A stretch of 64,000 nucleotides of DNA from Eisenbergiella porci (GTDB taxonomy: Bacteria; Bacillota; Clostridia; Lachnospirales; Lachnospiraceae), in assembly GCF_009696275.1 (NCBI RefSeq), contig NZ_VUMI01000011.1, positions 1-64,000 on the forward strand. Reading direction: 5' to 3'. Under the pieces are notes generated by a model. The model did no database searches and was not told the origin of the DNA. It was given only the letters and a program-made list of their open reading frames with translations. Of this stretch, positions 37,372-47,239 are shown piece by piece (the stretch's first letter is position 1; each line of letters starts with the position of its first letter). The position numbers were made by a program, and so were the translations under genes.

Positions 37372-39559
37372 ATGAAAGCATATACTACCGAACCAATATG
37401 CCCCAGGCTGTCTCATTATAATACCTCTGCCGGCTTTGCGGAAGAATTCCGCAGTCCTGCAGGAAACACCCGCCCCAGAATACGCTGGTGGCTGCCCTCC
37501 GCCTATCTAAGCATGGGCGGTATCGAAAATGATATCCGCTCTATGGCAGAAGCCGGCTTTGGCGGTGCGGAGGTGGTCCCCATGCCTCGCTTTGACATCC
37601 CTGGTGATTTAACCATAGAGTGGGGTACGCCCCGATGAAAGGCTTTTGCCGAACACATCCTGGAAATCGCTGGGAAATATAATTTTACCATTGATTTTTC
37701 CATAACACCCTTCTGGCTCCTGGCGCTGCCTTCCGTTACGGATGCATCCAATCCGGAACATGGTGCCCAGATGGAAACCGACTGTGCCTGGATTGACGGC
37801 ATTACCAAAGCTGCTCCTTTTTCAGGATCCGTTCCTGTATCAGAGCAAGCCGTAGCGGATGCCGCCTCCGTAGGCTGCATCCCTCGTCTGGCTGCTGTCA
37901 CCTGTGCAAAATATGCAGATAAGCCTTCACATACCCTTGTCCATTCTTCCGCCCGTGCCTTTCTCCTTAACAGGGAAGTTCTGGCTGACAAATCGGATCC
38001 TCTTTCCTGGAGTCTCTCCTTTACTCCTGAGGAGGATGGAGAATATGTAATTTTCGCCTGGTGGGAACACCCCTCAGGAAACAAAACCTGCCAGAACCTG
38101 CAGCTAGATCATTACAGCCGCAAGGCCACAAAGCTTTTAACCGACTACTGGGAAAAAGAACTGATTCCATGTTTTGAGCGAGTTTTCCAATAACTGGAGC
38201 AGCTGTCAGCCAAACTGGCTGCATGCCAGATTATATACAGACTTTCTGGCCAGAAACCAACTTGTCCTAAGACAGGGAAGCAGCAAAATGGATCTCGCAG
38301 TTTACAGACATAGCTATGAGGAAATCATTGATTTCAACCATGCTGTCAAGCTGTATGATGACGACGGGCTTTTGGAGCAGCCGGGCTATACCTATGATTT
38401 CGTCAGTCCCTCCTCACTGGAGCTTTCCGGCCTTTACGTGTCCGATGGGCGCCTGGCTCCCGACGGTCCCGCTTATCAGGCACTTCTGCTGAATGCACAG
38501 CAGTTTCTGCCCTATTCTACTGCGCTGAAGCTGCTGGAATTTACAAAAGCCGGACTGCCAGTACTGTTTATCGGAACGCTGCCCGGGCAGTCCGCCTTTC
38601 ATCTGGAAAAGGACATTTATCCCATCATAGAAGAAATGCTTCGGCTTCCTCTGGTAAAGCAGGTGGATTCCGTCCGGAGTGTTCCCTCCGTCCTCCTGGA
38701 ACTCGGAATTCTTCCCAATGCTAGGTACCACAGTCCCTCCAAAATGCTGAATGTCCACAGGCAGACACAACAGGCCGATTTTTATTATTTTTATAATTAC
38801 GGGGATGCTGACACTTATCCTCTGGCCCGGGAAATGGCTGCTGTTAAAACAGATGTGACGCTTCACGGCAGCGGCGTGCCATTCCTGCTGAATGCATGGG
38901 ACGGACGGATTACCCCCATTGCCGCCTACGAATCTACGGACACAACGGTAACCCTCCGTCTCCGTCTGGATAAAAACGACAGCTGTATCATCGCTTTGAT
39001 ACGAGAACCCGGATATCTTGACACAGCTTTCCCCGGACTCCATACGGTGTTGCCTGAGCTTTGGGCTGAATATACCGACGGACAGCAGATACTTCTGAAA
39101 TCACTGACAGGCGCCCGGATTGATGTTCCTTTTTCCGATAAAAAGGTGGTATCCGCCGGCTTTACTGCGATTCCTGCCTCCATCCCTTTAAAAGGCTGGG
39201 AACTTACCCTGGAAAAGTGGTCGGAAAGTCCGGTTCCCAATGAAAGCATAAAAAGTATACAGACCTTCTTTTCCCTGGAACATTTGGTTCCCTGGAAAGA
39301 GCTTCCCGGCCAGGAGTTCACATCAGGAATCGGTACTTACCGTATTTCCTTTTCCCTGGATAATGGCTGGGAGGATTGCGGGGAGAATACCCTGTGCATT
39401 ACCGTCGCTTCCACACTTCTGAATGCCCTCCTTGCATATTCCAACTGTCATCCGCTCTCCTTCAGCCGCTGGCAGAAAGAAATCAGAGTACCTGACGCTT
39501 ATGGCATACTTAATGACGTTACCCTGGTTCCCTATGCCTGGAGTATACCGGAAAACTGA
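37372..39559 (+). pseudogene. GH106-like glycosidase (alpha-L-rhamnosidase type), broken
   Basis: Starts well (AGGAGGAATCCA before ATG) with the GH106-type opening RPRIRWWLPSAYLSMGGIENDIRSMAEAGFGGAEVVPM. A TGA at 37636-37638 interrupts the same frame (WGTPR-stop-KAFAEHIL), probably a former TGG Trp. The frame goes on to a stop at 38191-38193 (KLLTDYWEKELIPCFERVFQ), and the family continues in another frame from about 38195 (FLARNQLVLRQGSSKMDLAVYRHSYEEIIDF, DDGLLEQPGYTYDFVSP, LYVSDGRLAPDGPAY) to the end. Total coding is about 730 codons against roughly 1,000 for the family, so a large internal deletion lies near 38190. Clearly non-functional as an enzyme. Confidence 0.85.
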
Positions 39560-39593
39560 TAGCAGTAAACGTACGCCGCCGGGCGCATCATCA

Positions 39594-39629
39594 GGAAAAA
39601 GCTGCCGGATAAATCCGTCGGCTTTTTCC
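39594..39629. terminator. Terminator between converging genes
   Basis: GGAAAAAGC-TGCCGG / CCGTCGGC-TTTTTCC stem with an ATAAAT loop, between the end of the GH106-like pseudogene and the end of the response-regulator gene (stop at 39631). The T run is inside the stem on both strands. Confidence 0.7.
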
Positions 39630-39630
39630 T

Positions 39631-41148
39631 CTATTTCGAAGGCTTTTTATTATTGCGGATAACCGTTCTCTTATATTCCCGAATTGTCATGCCTGTAACA
39701 TTTTTAAACAGCCGGATCATATAATTCATATTCTGAAAATTCATTTCTGCCGCAATTTCATTTAAAGAACAGCTCCCACAATCCAGATATTCCTTGATTT
39801 TCTCCACCCGTCTGTTATTAATATATTTCACATAGGTCTCTCCCGTATATTCCTTAAACTTCTTGCAGAAATGCGGAACACTCATAAAGCTCTGTGCTGC
39901 CGCTTCCGTCAATGGAACCTGTTCACAGATATGAGCCTCAATATACTGCAAAACCGTTTCCATTGTGTCATCAGCCAGCCTTTTTAAAAGTTCCTCTGAA
40001 AGCTCTGCCATATCCGCCTTCAGCCTGTGTTCCAGTAAGCTTCTCCCGGCTGCATTCATTATACCTTCCATTCTGACGGCAAATTCTAATATCATCTGGC
40101 CGGCCAGACTGTATTTCTGCGCCAACGCATAAATAAACTGGTTCATCTGGTGAAACAGATCGCTTTTCACGCTCTCCACATCCGTCCGCCTGCTGCCATA
40201 GAAATCGAAAAATAAGTTCAGCTCCCTGCTAAATTCCTCCAGCCATCCCGGCTCCAGGAAGCTGTCCACATTCAACGCAAGGGAGATTTTTCGTTCCGTC
40301 TGCTGCCTGTCAGCCATAAAAAAACAGCTTTCCCGTTCATAGAAATCCAGGCTCAGCAGTTCCAGCCCCTCCTGGTAATAAGCTCTGATTTCCTTCAGTT
40401 CCTCAAAGAAACGGCTGCAGCCTATCATAAGTCTTTCATTGATAAACAGCCTCACATTCTGCCGCAGATCACTGCAGTTTTTCCGAAGCAGTTCCATTTT
40501 TTCTGCTTCCTCCATCTGTTTGGGGAATTGAAACAAAATGAACATTTCTTTATTATAAGGGGAAAAAAACGTTCCCATTCCTTCTTTTTCCACAATATTT
40601 TCCAGTAAATGAATCAGCATGGTCCGATCCACATTTTCCAACAGTAGGGAAGCCTCCATACTTTCCGCACTATGTATACTCAATACTCCGACCGCATAGC
40701 TGAAATATTGTGTACCTTTTTCATTGGCCCATTTTGTTTTTACCTCCCCTGACTTTTCCGCCAGCCTGGGAATGATTTTTTCGGCATTAATCTTTTCAAT
40801 TATGCTGTACAGCTTCTCTTCTGTCACCTCCTGCTTCAATATATAACTGTCGGCTCCCAGTTCCAGAGCCTCCCTGGCATAAGAAAAATTATCATGGCAG
40901 CTTACAATAATAATCCCTGTACTGAGGTTTTCCTCCCTTACTGCTTTAATTAAGATAAGTCCGTCCATGTCCGGCATTTCTATATCTGTAATAACAATAT
41001 CCACCGGCCCCTGTTCGCGCAGATAAACAAGCGCATCAAGAGACGAAGAAAAAGTTCCCTGCACCGCTATATTCTGTTTGTTTTCCAAAAAGGTCTGGAT
41101 TCCTATCCTGGCCAATATCTCGTCATCAATAATAATTATTCTTATCAT
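39631..41148 (-). CDS. Response regulator with AraC-type output (YesN-like)
   Basis: 505 aa. Receiver domain 1-120 (IIIIDDEILARIGI; phospho-acceptor in VDIVITDIEMPDMDG; SCHDNFSYAREALELGADSYILKQ), a variable middle, and an AraC HTH pair at the C-terminus (PLTEAAAQSFMSVPHFCKKFKEYTGETYVKYI; NEIAAEMNFQNMNYMIRLFKNVTGMTIREYK). Overlaps the kinase gene by four bases (ATGA), so the two are made together. Likely activates the ABC importer encoded divergently at 43206. Confidence 0.92.
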   Translation of the reverse strand: MIRIIIIDDEILARIGIQTFLENKQNIAVQGTFSSSLDALVYLREQGPVDIVITDIEMPDMDGLILIKAVREENLSTGIIIVSCHDNFSYAREALELGADSYILKQEVTEEKLYSIIEKINAEKIIPRLAEKSGEVKTKWANEKGTQYFSYAVGVLSIHSAESMEASLLLENVDRTMLIHLLENIVEKEGMGTFFSPYNKEMFILFQFPKQMEEAEKMELLRKNCSDLRQNVRLFINERLMIGCSRFFEELKEIRAYYQEGLELLSLDFYERESCFFMADRQQTERKISLALNVDSFLEPGWLEEFSRELNLFFDFYGSRRTDVESVKSDLFHQMNQFIYALAQKYSLAGQMILEFAVRMEGIMNAAGRSLLEHRLKADMAELSEELLKRLADDTMETVLQYIEAHICEQVPLTEAAAQSFMSVPHFCKKFKEYTGETYVKYINNRRVEKIKEYLDCGSCSLNEIAAEMNFQNMNYMIRLFKNVTGMTIREYKRTVIRNNKKPSK

Positions 41149-42887
41149 TCCATCTCCCCGTCTTCCAAAACCGGCAGAATAAAATGCGCACAGGTTCCCT
41201 TCCCCGGCTCGCTTTCCATAAACAGACCATAGGAAGTCCCGTATTCCAGCTTTATTATCTGTTGTATATTCTTAATTCCCACATTCGTATGCTGTTTGTC
41301 CGCCGGCTCTTCTCTGCTTTCCCATTCCTGCACATCAAATCCTTTGCCGTTATCACGTATGATGACATGAAGCCGTTCCTCTTCCTTGTATGATTTCAGC
41401 TCTATTCTTCCATCACTCAGCTTTCCTCTGCTGAAGCCGTGTATTATCGCATTCTCCACAATCGACTGCAGTAGGAACTTCCGTATCAGAAGCTCCTGCG
41501 TATCCTCCGATATAGAATATGCAATATCAAAATTCATAAATCTCGTTTTCTGGATTACAGTATAGTTCTCCAGCAACCTGATTTCGTCCGTAAGCCGGTG
41601 AAGGCTGCTTCCTTTATTGGTAATCTGCATCAGAATATAGATTAGTGAATCCGTAACCTTCTGAATCACCAGCTGCTTATTGATCACGGCAAGCCATTTT
41701 ACCGTATTCAGGGAATTATATATAAAATGCGGGTTCATCTGCGAAATCAGCACCTGCATCTCAAAATTATTTTTTTCCCGCTCCACCCGCCGATTGTCCA
41801 GAATCAGTTCATGTACCTTCCTCGTCATAGTATTAAAATGTATGAAGAGCGTTTTAATCTCCTTAGTTCTGCAGGTTTCCTCAGCGCTCACCTGCAGATT
41901 TCCTTCTGCAAAGGTATCCATTGCATGCGTCAGCAATAGGATCGGCTGGACAATATGCCGGTTCATCAAAATAATCATGACAAAGATAAGGAGGACATAA
42001 ACACTGACAATAAACAAAACACTGAGCCCAACCGGTTTAAAATCCGAAAAAAGAGAATTTACCGGTACAATAGCAAGCTGAAGCCAATTCGTCTTATATG
42101 ACTTTGCATATGCCACAAGACAGTTTTCACCCCCTACCTTTTCCGTAAAAAATCCCGTCTTATCCTTTACATCCAGTATATCAAACGGTTCATTCAGCCG
42201 CTTTATATCCGAACAATACAACACCGTACCGGATGGATGTATTATATAGGTTGTCGCCCCTTCCATATTGATGGTAGCAAAGGCATTATCAAAAATCTCC
42301 TTATCCACGGTCATATACATAATTCCCAGATTCTTCTTTTCCGCAGTATTCAAAGACCTGGCAATTACATACTTATAGGTTCCGAACGGATACGGAGAGT
42401 AAAAGCTTTCAGGAAGCCATATCATCCGTCCCCCCTCCGCAATAATCTCTTCCTTTTTCCCGTTAACATATTCAACAATTTTCGCATTGGAAGCTCCTGC
42501 GTGCACCATTGTGTCATGGGAATCGATCTGCATGGACGCCATATCCGCATTAGATGCGCACATATTGCTCATTTCCACTCTTATCCTGTCCCAGTCCCCC
42601 GCGGACAGATCTTTCTTTTCCAGAATGGCAACTGTTTTATTCAAATAAAGCGTCATAGAAGTATCACGATACCTGTTATAAGCCGTATTCAGCTGTTCCT
42701 GTGTGGATGCCAGATTGGTAACCAGATATTTTCCATAGATTCTGCAGGTATACTTGTACATAATATTGACGGACAGAGCAACCAGCAGCAAAAAGGGAGC
42801 TATAATAAGGAAAATATAATACAGCACTACATGGTGCTTTAGGCTGATCGATAACGGCTTTGCTTTGATACTATTCATTTTCCGCAT
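41145..42887 (-). CDS. Sensor histidine kinase (YesM-like, HPK7 type)
   Basis: 580 aa. N-terminal membrane helix (about residues 18-41), large extracytoplasmic sensor with a Cache-like pattern, second helix (LSVLFIVSVYVLLIFVMIILM), HAMP, then the His_kinase domain with the phospho-acceptor in QMNPHFIYNSLNTVKWLAV and HATPase in VENAIIHGF and IIRDNGKGFD. Partner of the AraC-type response regulator. Such pairs sense sugars, often through a binding protein. Still intact although the linked glycosidase gene is broken. Confidence 0.92.
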   Translation of the reverse strand: MRKMNSIKAKPLSISLKHHVVLYYIFLIIAPFLLLVALSVNIMYKYTCRIYGKYLVTNLASTQEQLNTAYNRYRDTSMTLYLNKTVAILEKKDLSAGDWDRIRVEMSNMCASNADMASMQIDSHDTMVHAGASNAKIVEYVNGKKEEIIAEGGRMIWLPESFYSPYPFGTYKYVIARSLNTAEKKNLGIMYMTVDKEIFDNAFATINMEGATTYIIHPSGTVLYCSDIKRLNEPFDILDVKDKTGFFTEKVGGENCLVAYAKSYKTNWLQLAIVPVNSLFSDFKPVGLSVLFIVSVYVLLIFVMIILMNRHIVQPILLLTHAMDTFAEGNLQVSAEETCRTKEIKTLFIHFNTMTRKVHELILDNRRVEREKNNFEMQVLISQMNPHFIYNSLNTVKWLAVINKQLVIQKVTDSLIYILMQITNKGSSLHRLTDEIRLLENYTVIQKTRFMNFDIAYSISEDTQELLIRKFLLQSIVENAIIHGFSRGKLSDGRIELKSYKEEERLHVIIRDNGKGFDVQEWESREEPADKQHTNVGIKNIQQIIKLEYGTSYGLFMESEPGKGTCAHFILPVLEDGEME

Positions 42888-43037
42888 ATTCTTTCCTCCC
42901 GCTTTCTGTTTTTATTGCCGGCTGCACATCCCCGCTGAATCATTACAAATATTGTAATTGGACAGCTTCCAAATATTTTTCATTCTAGCATACCCATTTT
43001 TTATTTACAATCAAACAGGCGTAACGGCGGACTTTCC

Positions 43038-43112
43038 GATAAAATCGTGAACAAAAAAGAAAATAGGTAACTTTACCGCCTGTGCCGTACGGAATTGGAT
43101 AATATTGTGAAC
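43038..43112 (+). promoter_or_regulatory. Direct repeat upstream of the ABC operon, candidate regulator sites
   Basis: GATAAAATCGTGAAC (43038-43052) and GATAATATTGTGAAC (43098-43112) match at 12 of 15 positions and start 60 bases apart. The second ends 20 bases before the -35 of the binding-protein promoter. Good candidates for the AraC-type response regulator. The rest of the 42888-43205 spacer shows no gene. Confidence 0.6.
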
Positions 43113-43132
43113 TCCAATCATAGGAAAGTTAA

Positions 43133-43160
43133 TTGCCTTGTATTTTAAAAAATATATAAT
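43133..43160 (+). promoter_or_regulatory. Promoter of the second ABC operon
   Basis: TTGCCT (43133-43138) - 16 bases - TATAAT (43155-43160), 45 bases before the binding-protein start. Confidence 0.65.
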
Positions 43161-43205
43161 GGGTACATAATCTCGAGGTTGCAGCAAATATAAGGAGGAT
43201 TCATT

Positions 43206-44558
43206 ATGAAAGGGAAAAAAGTTCTGGCACTATTGACATGCACGGCTCTTCTGGCAGGCGGCCTTACGGCCTGCGGCAATTCATCATCCACCGCACCTGC
43301 ACCATCCACGGATAATACCGCTGAAACAGCCGCTCCGGAAGCAGAAACTACCAAGGCCGCCGCTGAGCAAACATCCGCAGCCTCTGACGATGCCTCCACT
43401 GAGGAAGATATCACAGGCTCCCTGACCATCTGGGAACATGGAACCACCTTTGAAAATTCGTTAGCTGCCGTTATTGAAGGCTTCCAGAAAAAATATCCCA
43501 ATGTGGAAGTTGAATATGAAATTAAAGACGGAGATACCTATTACAGCCTTCTCACCACCGCAATCCAGTCCGGTGAAGCGCCGGATCTGTTCTGGACAAA
43601 CGGAACAGCTACCACGAATATGCAGGATTATGTAAAAAATGACGTGTTGATGGATATCAGCGATCTGGATTTCAGTGCATTGACGGAAGACAGCATGAAG
43701 CTCGCTACAATCAATGACACGGTTTATTCAGTTCCCTGGCTTACCATGGACACACGCGCATGTTTCTACAATAAAGACCTCTTTGCAGAAAACGGCTGGG
43801 AAATCCCAACTAAATTCAGTGAATTTGAAGCGCTTTTGGAAAAACAAAAGGGAGCCGGCATTATCCCCATCTCCTTCTCCCCTACCAGCTTCTTCAGCGT
43901 ACTTTTCATCTTTGAACCTGTGTTATCCGCTATGGATCCTGCCTATACAAAGGGTCTGTCCGATTACTCCGTAAAGCTCACGGATCAGCCGGCCAAGGAT
44001 GCCCTCAACAAACTGATTGAATGGGCGGACAAAGGCTACTATGGTGAGAACTATAAGGGCGTTACCGATGGTTCCGCCGCCATTCTGACCTTTACAATGG
44101 GAAAAGCCGCCATGTTTATCGGCGGTTCCTGGGAAATGTCCAGTATTGAATCCAATAACCCCGACCTGAATTATGGTGCATTCCAGATTCCCGCAGAAGA
44201 CGGCACTACTGGTATGGTTGGTACCTGCGCCAACGGATTTTCCATCTATAAAGATACTAAAAGCCCGGAAGCTGCCAAAGCATTTGCCCAGTACTGCGCA
44301 TCTCTGGAGGCGCAGACAACATGGGTACAGGTGCAAAGAGCCGTATCCGGAAGTCCTGAAATCCAATCCGCCAACCCGATTGCCAATGAAATATCTGACT
44401 GTGATAATGTTTATACCAGCTGGCAGTCCCTCATTTCCAAATATTCCATAGAAGGAGGTACGGGAAATGCCATCACGGAAGAATACTTCCCCAAACTTTT
44501 CGTGGGAGATATCACAGTGGATCAGTTAATGGAGGATTTAGCTAAAGAAATGCAATAA
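43206..44558 (+). CDS. Sugar ABC transporter solute-binding lipoprotein
   Basis: 450 aa lipoprotein with signal peptide and lipobox (ALLAGGLTAC, Cys23), a Ser/Ala/Thr/Glu-rich linker to about residue 70, and a family 1 binding domain (GSLTIWEHGTTFENSL, YPNVEVEYEIKDGDTYYSLLTTAIQSGEAPDLFWTNG). AAGGAGG precedes the ATG. Ligand unknown; the linked broken GH106-like gene hints at a rhamnose-containing oligosaccharide, but this is weak. Confidence 0.9.
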   Translation: MKGKKVLALLTCTALLAGGLTACGNSSSTAPAPSTDNTAETAAPEAETTKAAAEQTSAASDDASTEEDITGSLTIWEHGTTFENSLAAVIEGFQKKYPNVEVEYEIKDGDTYYSLLTTAIQSGEAPDLFWTNGTATTNMQDYVKNDVLMDISDLDFSALTEDSMKLATINDTVYSVPWLTMDTRACFYNKDLFAENGWEIPTKFSEFEALLEKQKGAGIIPISFSPTSFFSVLFIFEPVLSAMDPAYTKGLSDYSVKLTDQPAKDALNKLIEWADKGYYGENYKGVTDGSAAILTFTMGKAAMFIGGSWEMSSIESNNPDLNYGAFQIPAEDGTTGMVGTCANGFSIYKDTKSPEAAKAFAQYCASLEAQTTWVQVQRAVSGSPEIQSANPIANEISDCDNVYTSWQSLISKYSIEGGTGNAITEEYFPKLFVGDITVDQLMEDLAKEMQ

Positions 44559-44570
44559 CCAAAGCGGTAT

Positions 44571-44610
44571 ACGGACCTGTATGGATACAGGTCCGTATCA
44601 GGCTTTTTTT
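44571..44610 (+). terminator. Strong terminator inside the ABC operon
   Basis: ACGGACCTGTAT-GG-ATACAGGTCCGT (12-bp perfect stem) followed after five bases by seven Ts. It lies between the binding-protein and permease genes, so most transcripts should carry only the binding-protein gene. Confidence 0.85.
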
Positions 44611-44630
44611 ATCAGACTGGAGATTTGCTT

Positions 44631-45545
44631 ATGAAGGAAAGAAGTAGAAAAAAGAAGCCCTATCTCTTTTTTATTGCCCCGGGCTTTATCGCATATACAG
44701 TTTTTATCATCCTTCCCATTATTTATGTCATATATCTTTCGGTATTTGAATGGTCGGGATTAGGTGAAATGAATTTTATCGGCATCGGGAATTTCAAAAC
44801 TCTTTTTACCAATACAAGAATCGCCCCCGTGTTCTGGAATGCCCTGAAAAACAACCTGAAATATCTGCTCTGCGTATGGTTTATTATCACGCCCTTCCAG
44901 TTCCTCGTCGCTTATCTGTTCTATCTTAAAATACCGTTTTTCAAATACTATAAATTCATGATTTTTATGCCCTACGTCATTAGTTCCACCATCGTAAGCT
45001 TTTTTGCCACAATGATGTTTAACCCGACTATCGGTTTCCTGAATACTTTTTTTGAAAAACTGGGACTCCATCAATTCGTAAGCGCATGGGTAGGGGATCC
45101 TAAGCTATCCTTTAAAATCATGATAGTGCTTGTTATCTGGCAGGGCGCCGCTTCGGGAATGATGATTTTTTATGCCAATATGATGGATATTCCCCAGGAC
45201 ATTATCGAGGCGAGCAGAATTGACGGCTGCTCTGAGGGGCAGCGGCTTACAAGAATCCTGATCCCGCTTTCCCTTCCCGCCTGCTCCTCCATCATTGTCA
45301 TGAGTTCCATCTGGGCACTGGGTGTCTTCGATATTCCCTTTATGCTGGGCGGGCCTACTGGAGGGGTAAACAGTTCGCTGGATTTCGTGAACTTGGTATT
45401 TTACAGGTATACCTTCGGGAGTGTGCTCAGCGGAGAAGTAAACCTGGGCTTCGGCGCTTCCATCAGCGTTACCATGTTTATTATTATCATGATCGTTACC
45501 TTCATACAGAATAAGGTATTAACTAAATTTGAATATGATACATAA
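44631..45545 (+). CDS. Carbohydrate ABC transporter permease (MalF type)
   Basis: 304 aa from ATG 44631 (GGAG eight bases upstream; the TTG at 44625 is less likely). Basic start MKERSRKKKPYLFF, six membrane helices, EAA loop DIIEASRIDGCSEGQRLTRILIPLSLPA. It follows the binding-protein gene after a strong terminator; no separate promoter is obvious. Confidence 0.9.
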   Translation: MKERSRKKKPYLFFIAPGFIAYTVFIILPIIYVIYLSVFEWSGLGEMNFIGIGNFKTLFTNTRIAPVFWNALKNNLKYLLCVWFIITPFQFLVAYLFYLKIPFFKYYKFMIFMPYVISSTIVSFFATMMFNPTIGFLNTFFEKLGLHQFVSAWVGDPKLSFKIMIVLVIWQGAASGMMIFYANMMDIPQDIIEASRIDGCSEGQRLTRILIPLSLPACSSIIVMSSIWALGVFDIPFMLGGPTGGVNSSLDFVNLVFYRYTFGSVLSGEVNLGFGASISVTMFIIIMIVTFIQNKVLTKFEYDT

Positions 45546-45555
45546 GGAGGACAAT

Positions 45556-46413
45556 ATGGCACGGAAAGGAAAAAATAAAGAAATCATCTCCACAACCTCC
45601 CGGCTTGTGCGTTGGTTCTTTTCGATATTATTGCTTATTTTTACCAGTATCACCATATTCGTTCTTCTCTCCACACTTTTAAATTCCTTTAAGACAAAAA
45701 CGAATATACTTAATGATACCTTTGGATGGCCGCAGGCCTTTTCACTGGACAGTTATGTGGAAATATTTACGAAGGACAAATTTGGAAAGTACTTCTTCAA
45801 CAGCATCATCCTGACTGGCTGCGGCACTACCGGCTGCGTTCTCCTCGCCGCGCTGACCGCCTTCGGCATTGCCAGATATGAGTTTAAGGGAAAGCCGTTC
45901 CTCACCTCCTATTTCCTGTTCGGCATGATGTTTCCCATTCAGGTAAGCGTACTGCCGCTGTTCATTATCCTGAAAAAGCTTTCTTTGCTGAATAAGCTTC
46001 CCGGCTTGATCCTTGTATATGCATCCGGTATATCACTGTCCGTATATATCTTCCAAAAATTTTTCAGGACGGTCCCAACAGCACTGGATGAATCGGCAAG
46101 GCTTGACGGAGCCAGTGAACTGCGTATCTTTGCACAGATAATCCTTCCCCTTTGCAAACCGGTAATATCCACCGTTGCATTAATCACCGCCGTAGGCGAG
46201 TGGAATGATTTCTATATGCCCATGGTTCTTCTGGGCGGAAAAAATGTCCGGACACTCCCTCTGGCTATTTATAACTATCTGAATGAATTTATCAAATATA
46301 TGAACGTTTCCTTTGCCGCTGTAATGATAACGCTGGTACCCATTATTGTTATCTATTTTCTGTTCTCCAACCAGCTGGTGGAGGGGATTACCGGCGGTGC
46401 CGTTAAGGGCTGA
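45556..46413 (+). CDS. Carbohydrate ABC transporter permease (MalG type)
   Basis: 285 aa from ATG 45556 (AAGGAGGAC upstream; earlier in-frame ATG at 45529 lies within the previous gene). Six membrane helices; EAA loop ALDESARLDGASELRIFAQIILPLCKP; C-terminus EGITGGAVKG. Last gene of the importer operon. No ATPase is encoded nearby. Confidence 0.9.
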   Translation: MARKGKNKEIISTTSRLVRWFFSILLLIFTSITIFVLLSTLLNSFKTKTNILNDTFGWPQAFSLDSYVEIFTKDKFGKYFFNSIILTGCGTTGCVLLAALTAFGIARYEFKGKPFLTSYFLFGMMFPIQVSVLPLFIILKKLSLLNKLPGLILVYASGISLSVYIFQKFFRTVPTALDESARLDGASELRIFAQIILPLCKPVISTVALITAVGEWNDFYMPMVLLGGKNVRTLPLAIYNYLNEFIKYMNVSFAAVMITLVPIIVIYFLFSNQLVEGITGGAVKG

Positions 46414-46463
46414 TGCATCCTGCTGTTACTTTTCGTCCCATAGAGTACTCAGCTATAAAAAAA

Positions 46464-46547
46464 GAAGCATACGGCAGCAAATCATCCGGAATTCAGAAAG
46501 TATTACACTCCCCGGAACTGATAAACTGGCCGTATGCTTCTCTTTTA
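46464..46547 (+). terminator. Terminator of the second ABC operon
   Basis: GAAGCATACGGC / GCCGTATGCTTC, a 12-bp perfect stem with a 53-base loop, followed by TCTTTTAAT. The long loop is unusual. Confidence 0.7.
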
Positions 46548-46627
46548 ATAATTTAAAATATACGAAATCTGTTGCTTACTTTTTAGTTGACCTGAATATG
46601 AGGAATAAGTAATCCGGTTCCGTATTG

Positions 46628-46987
46628 CTAATCTTCCATAATCTCGTTTACTTTTTCCACACTGATGCCACAAATTTCAGCAATTTTCTTCTCGGAACAG
46701 CCCTCTCTTAAGCACCTCTTTACCTTTTTCGCCAGATTGATTCCCTTTTCAATGCCTTCTTCCAGTCCCTTTTCAATGCCTCTTTCTTCAATTGCTTCAC
46801 TCAAATTACTCATCTGTCTCAGCTCCTCTCCCATTTCCTGTTCTATTTCAATCCCATAATCCCGCGCCAGTATCTCTTCTTTCTCCGTAACGCTCATCGA
46901 AGGAGAAAGAAGCATATTAAGCTTCTGCACTTCCTGCCGTTTTAAATGTGATTTTTCGGCAGAAACTGCCAGAATGTGCGAATGCAC
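46628..46987 (-). pseudogene. Rpn-family nuclease, C-terminal fragment
   Basis: 119 codons resembling only the tail of Rpn / nuclease-family transposase proteins: LLSPSMSVTEKEEILARDYGIEIEQEMGEELRQMSNLSEAIEERGIEKGLEEGIEKG, then a short helix-turn-helix-like end (SEKKIAEICGISVEKVNEIM). The PD-(D/E)XK nuclease domain is missing. Second decayed Rpn copy in the window, from a different subgroup than the one at 1633. Confidence 0.65.
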
Positions 46988-47114
46988 TAAAATAAATAAG
47001 AATATAAAAATGATACTTTATTAATGTTTAGTTGTCAACAATAATCATTAACAAAATATCGCAATAAAACATAGCAATTGAAATATAGAATGAAATATTA
47101 AAATATAATAAATA

Positions 47115-47175
47115 CAAAAAATGCCGTCACCGACGTAAAGCAATTCCTACATAGCTTCACGTCAGGCGGCGGCAT
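47115..47175 (-). terminator. Terminator of glycogen phosphorylase gene
   Basis: On the minus strand a long stem (ATGCCG...GACGT.AAGC with GCTT.ACGTC...CGGCAT) followed by TTTTTTG; 65 bases after the glgP stop. The rest of the 46988-47239 gap is AT-rich and empty. Confidence 0.85.
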
Positions 47176-47239
47176 TCTGTCTTATTTTTTGAAGATTACC
47201 GATATTTTAATCTCTTCTTTAACCAACCGGCTGCTTTTC

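Noticed and set aside
2158-37638. TGA recoding (Trp or Sec) suggested by in-frame TGAs at 2158 and 37636
   Set aside because: Both lie in genes with decay or decayed settings, no SECIS-like hairpin was seen, and intact genes such as murF and spoIIQ end at TGA, so TGA is a normal stop here.
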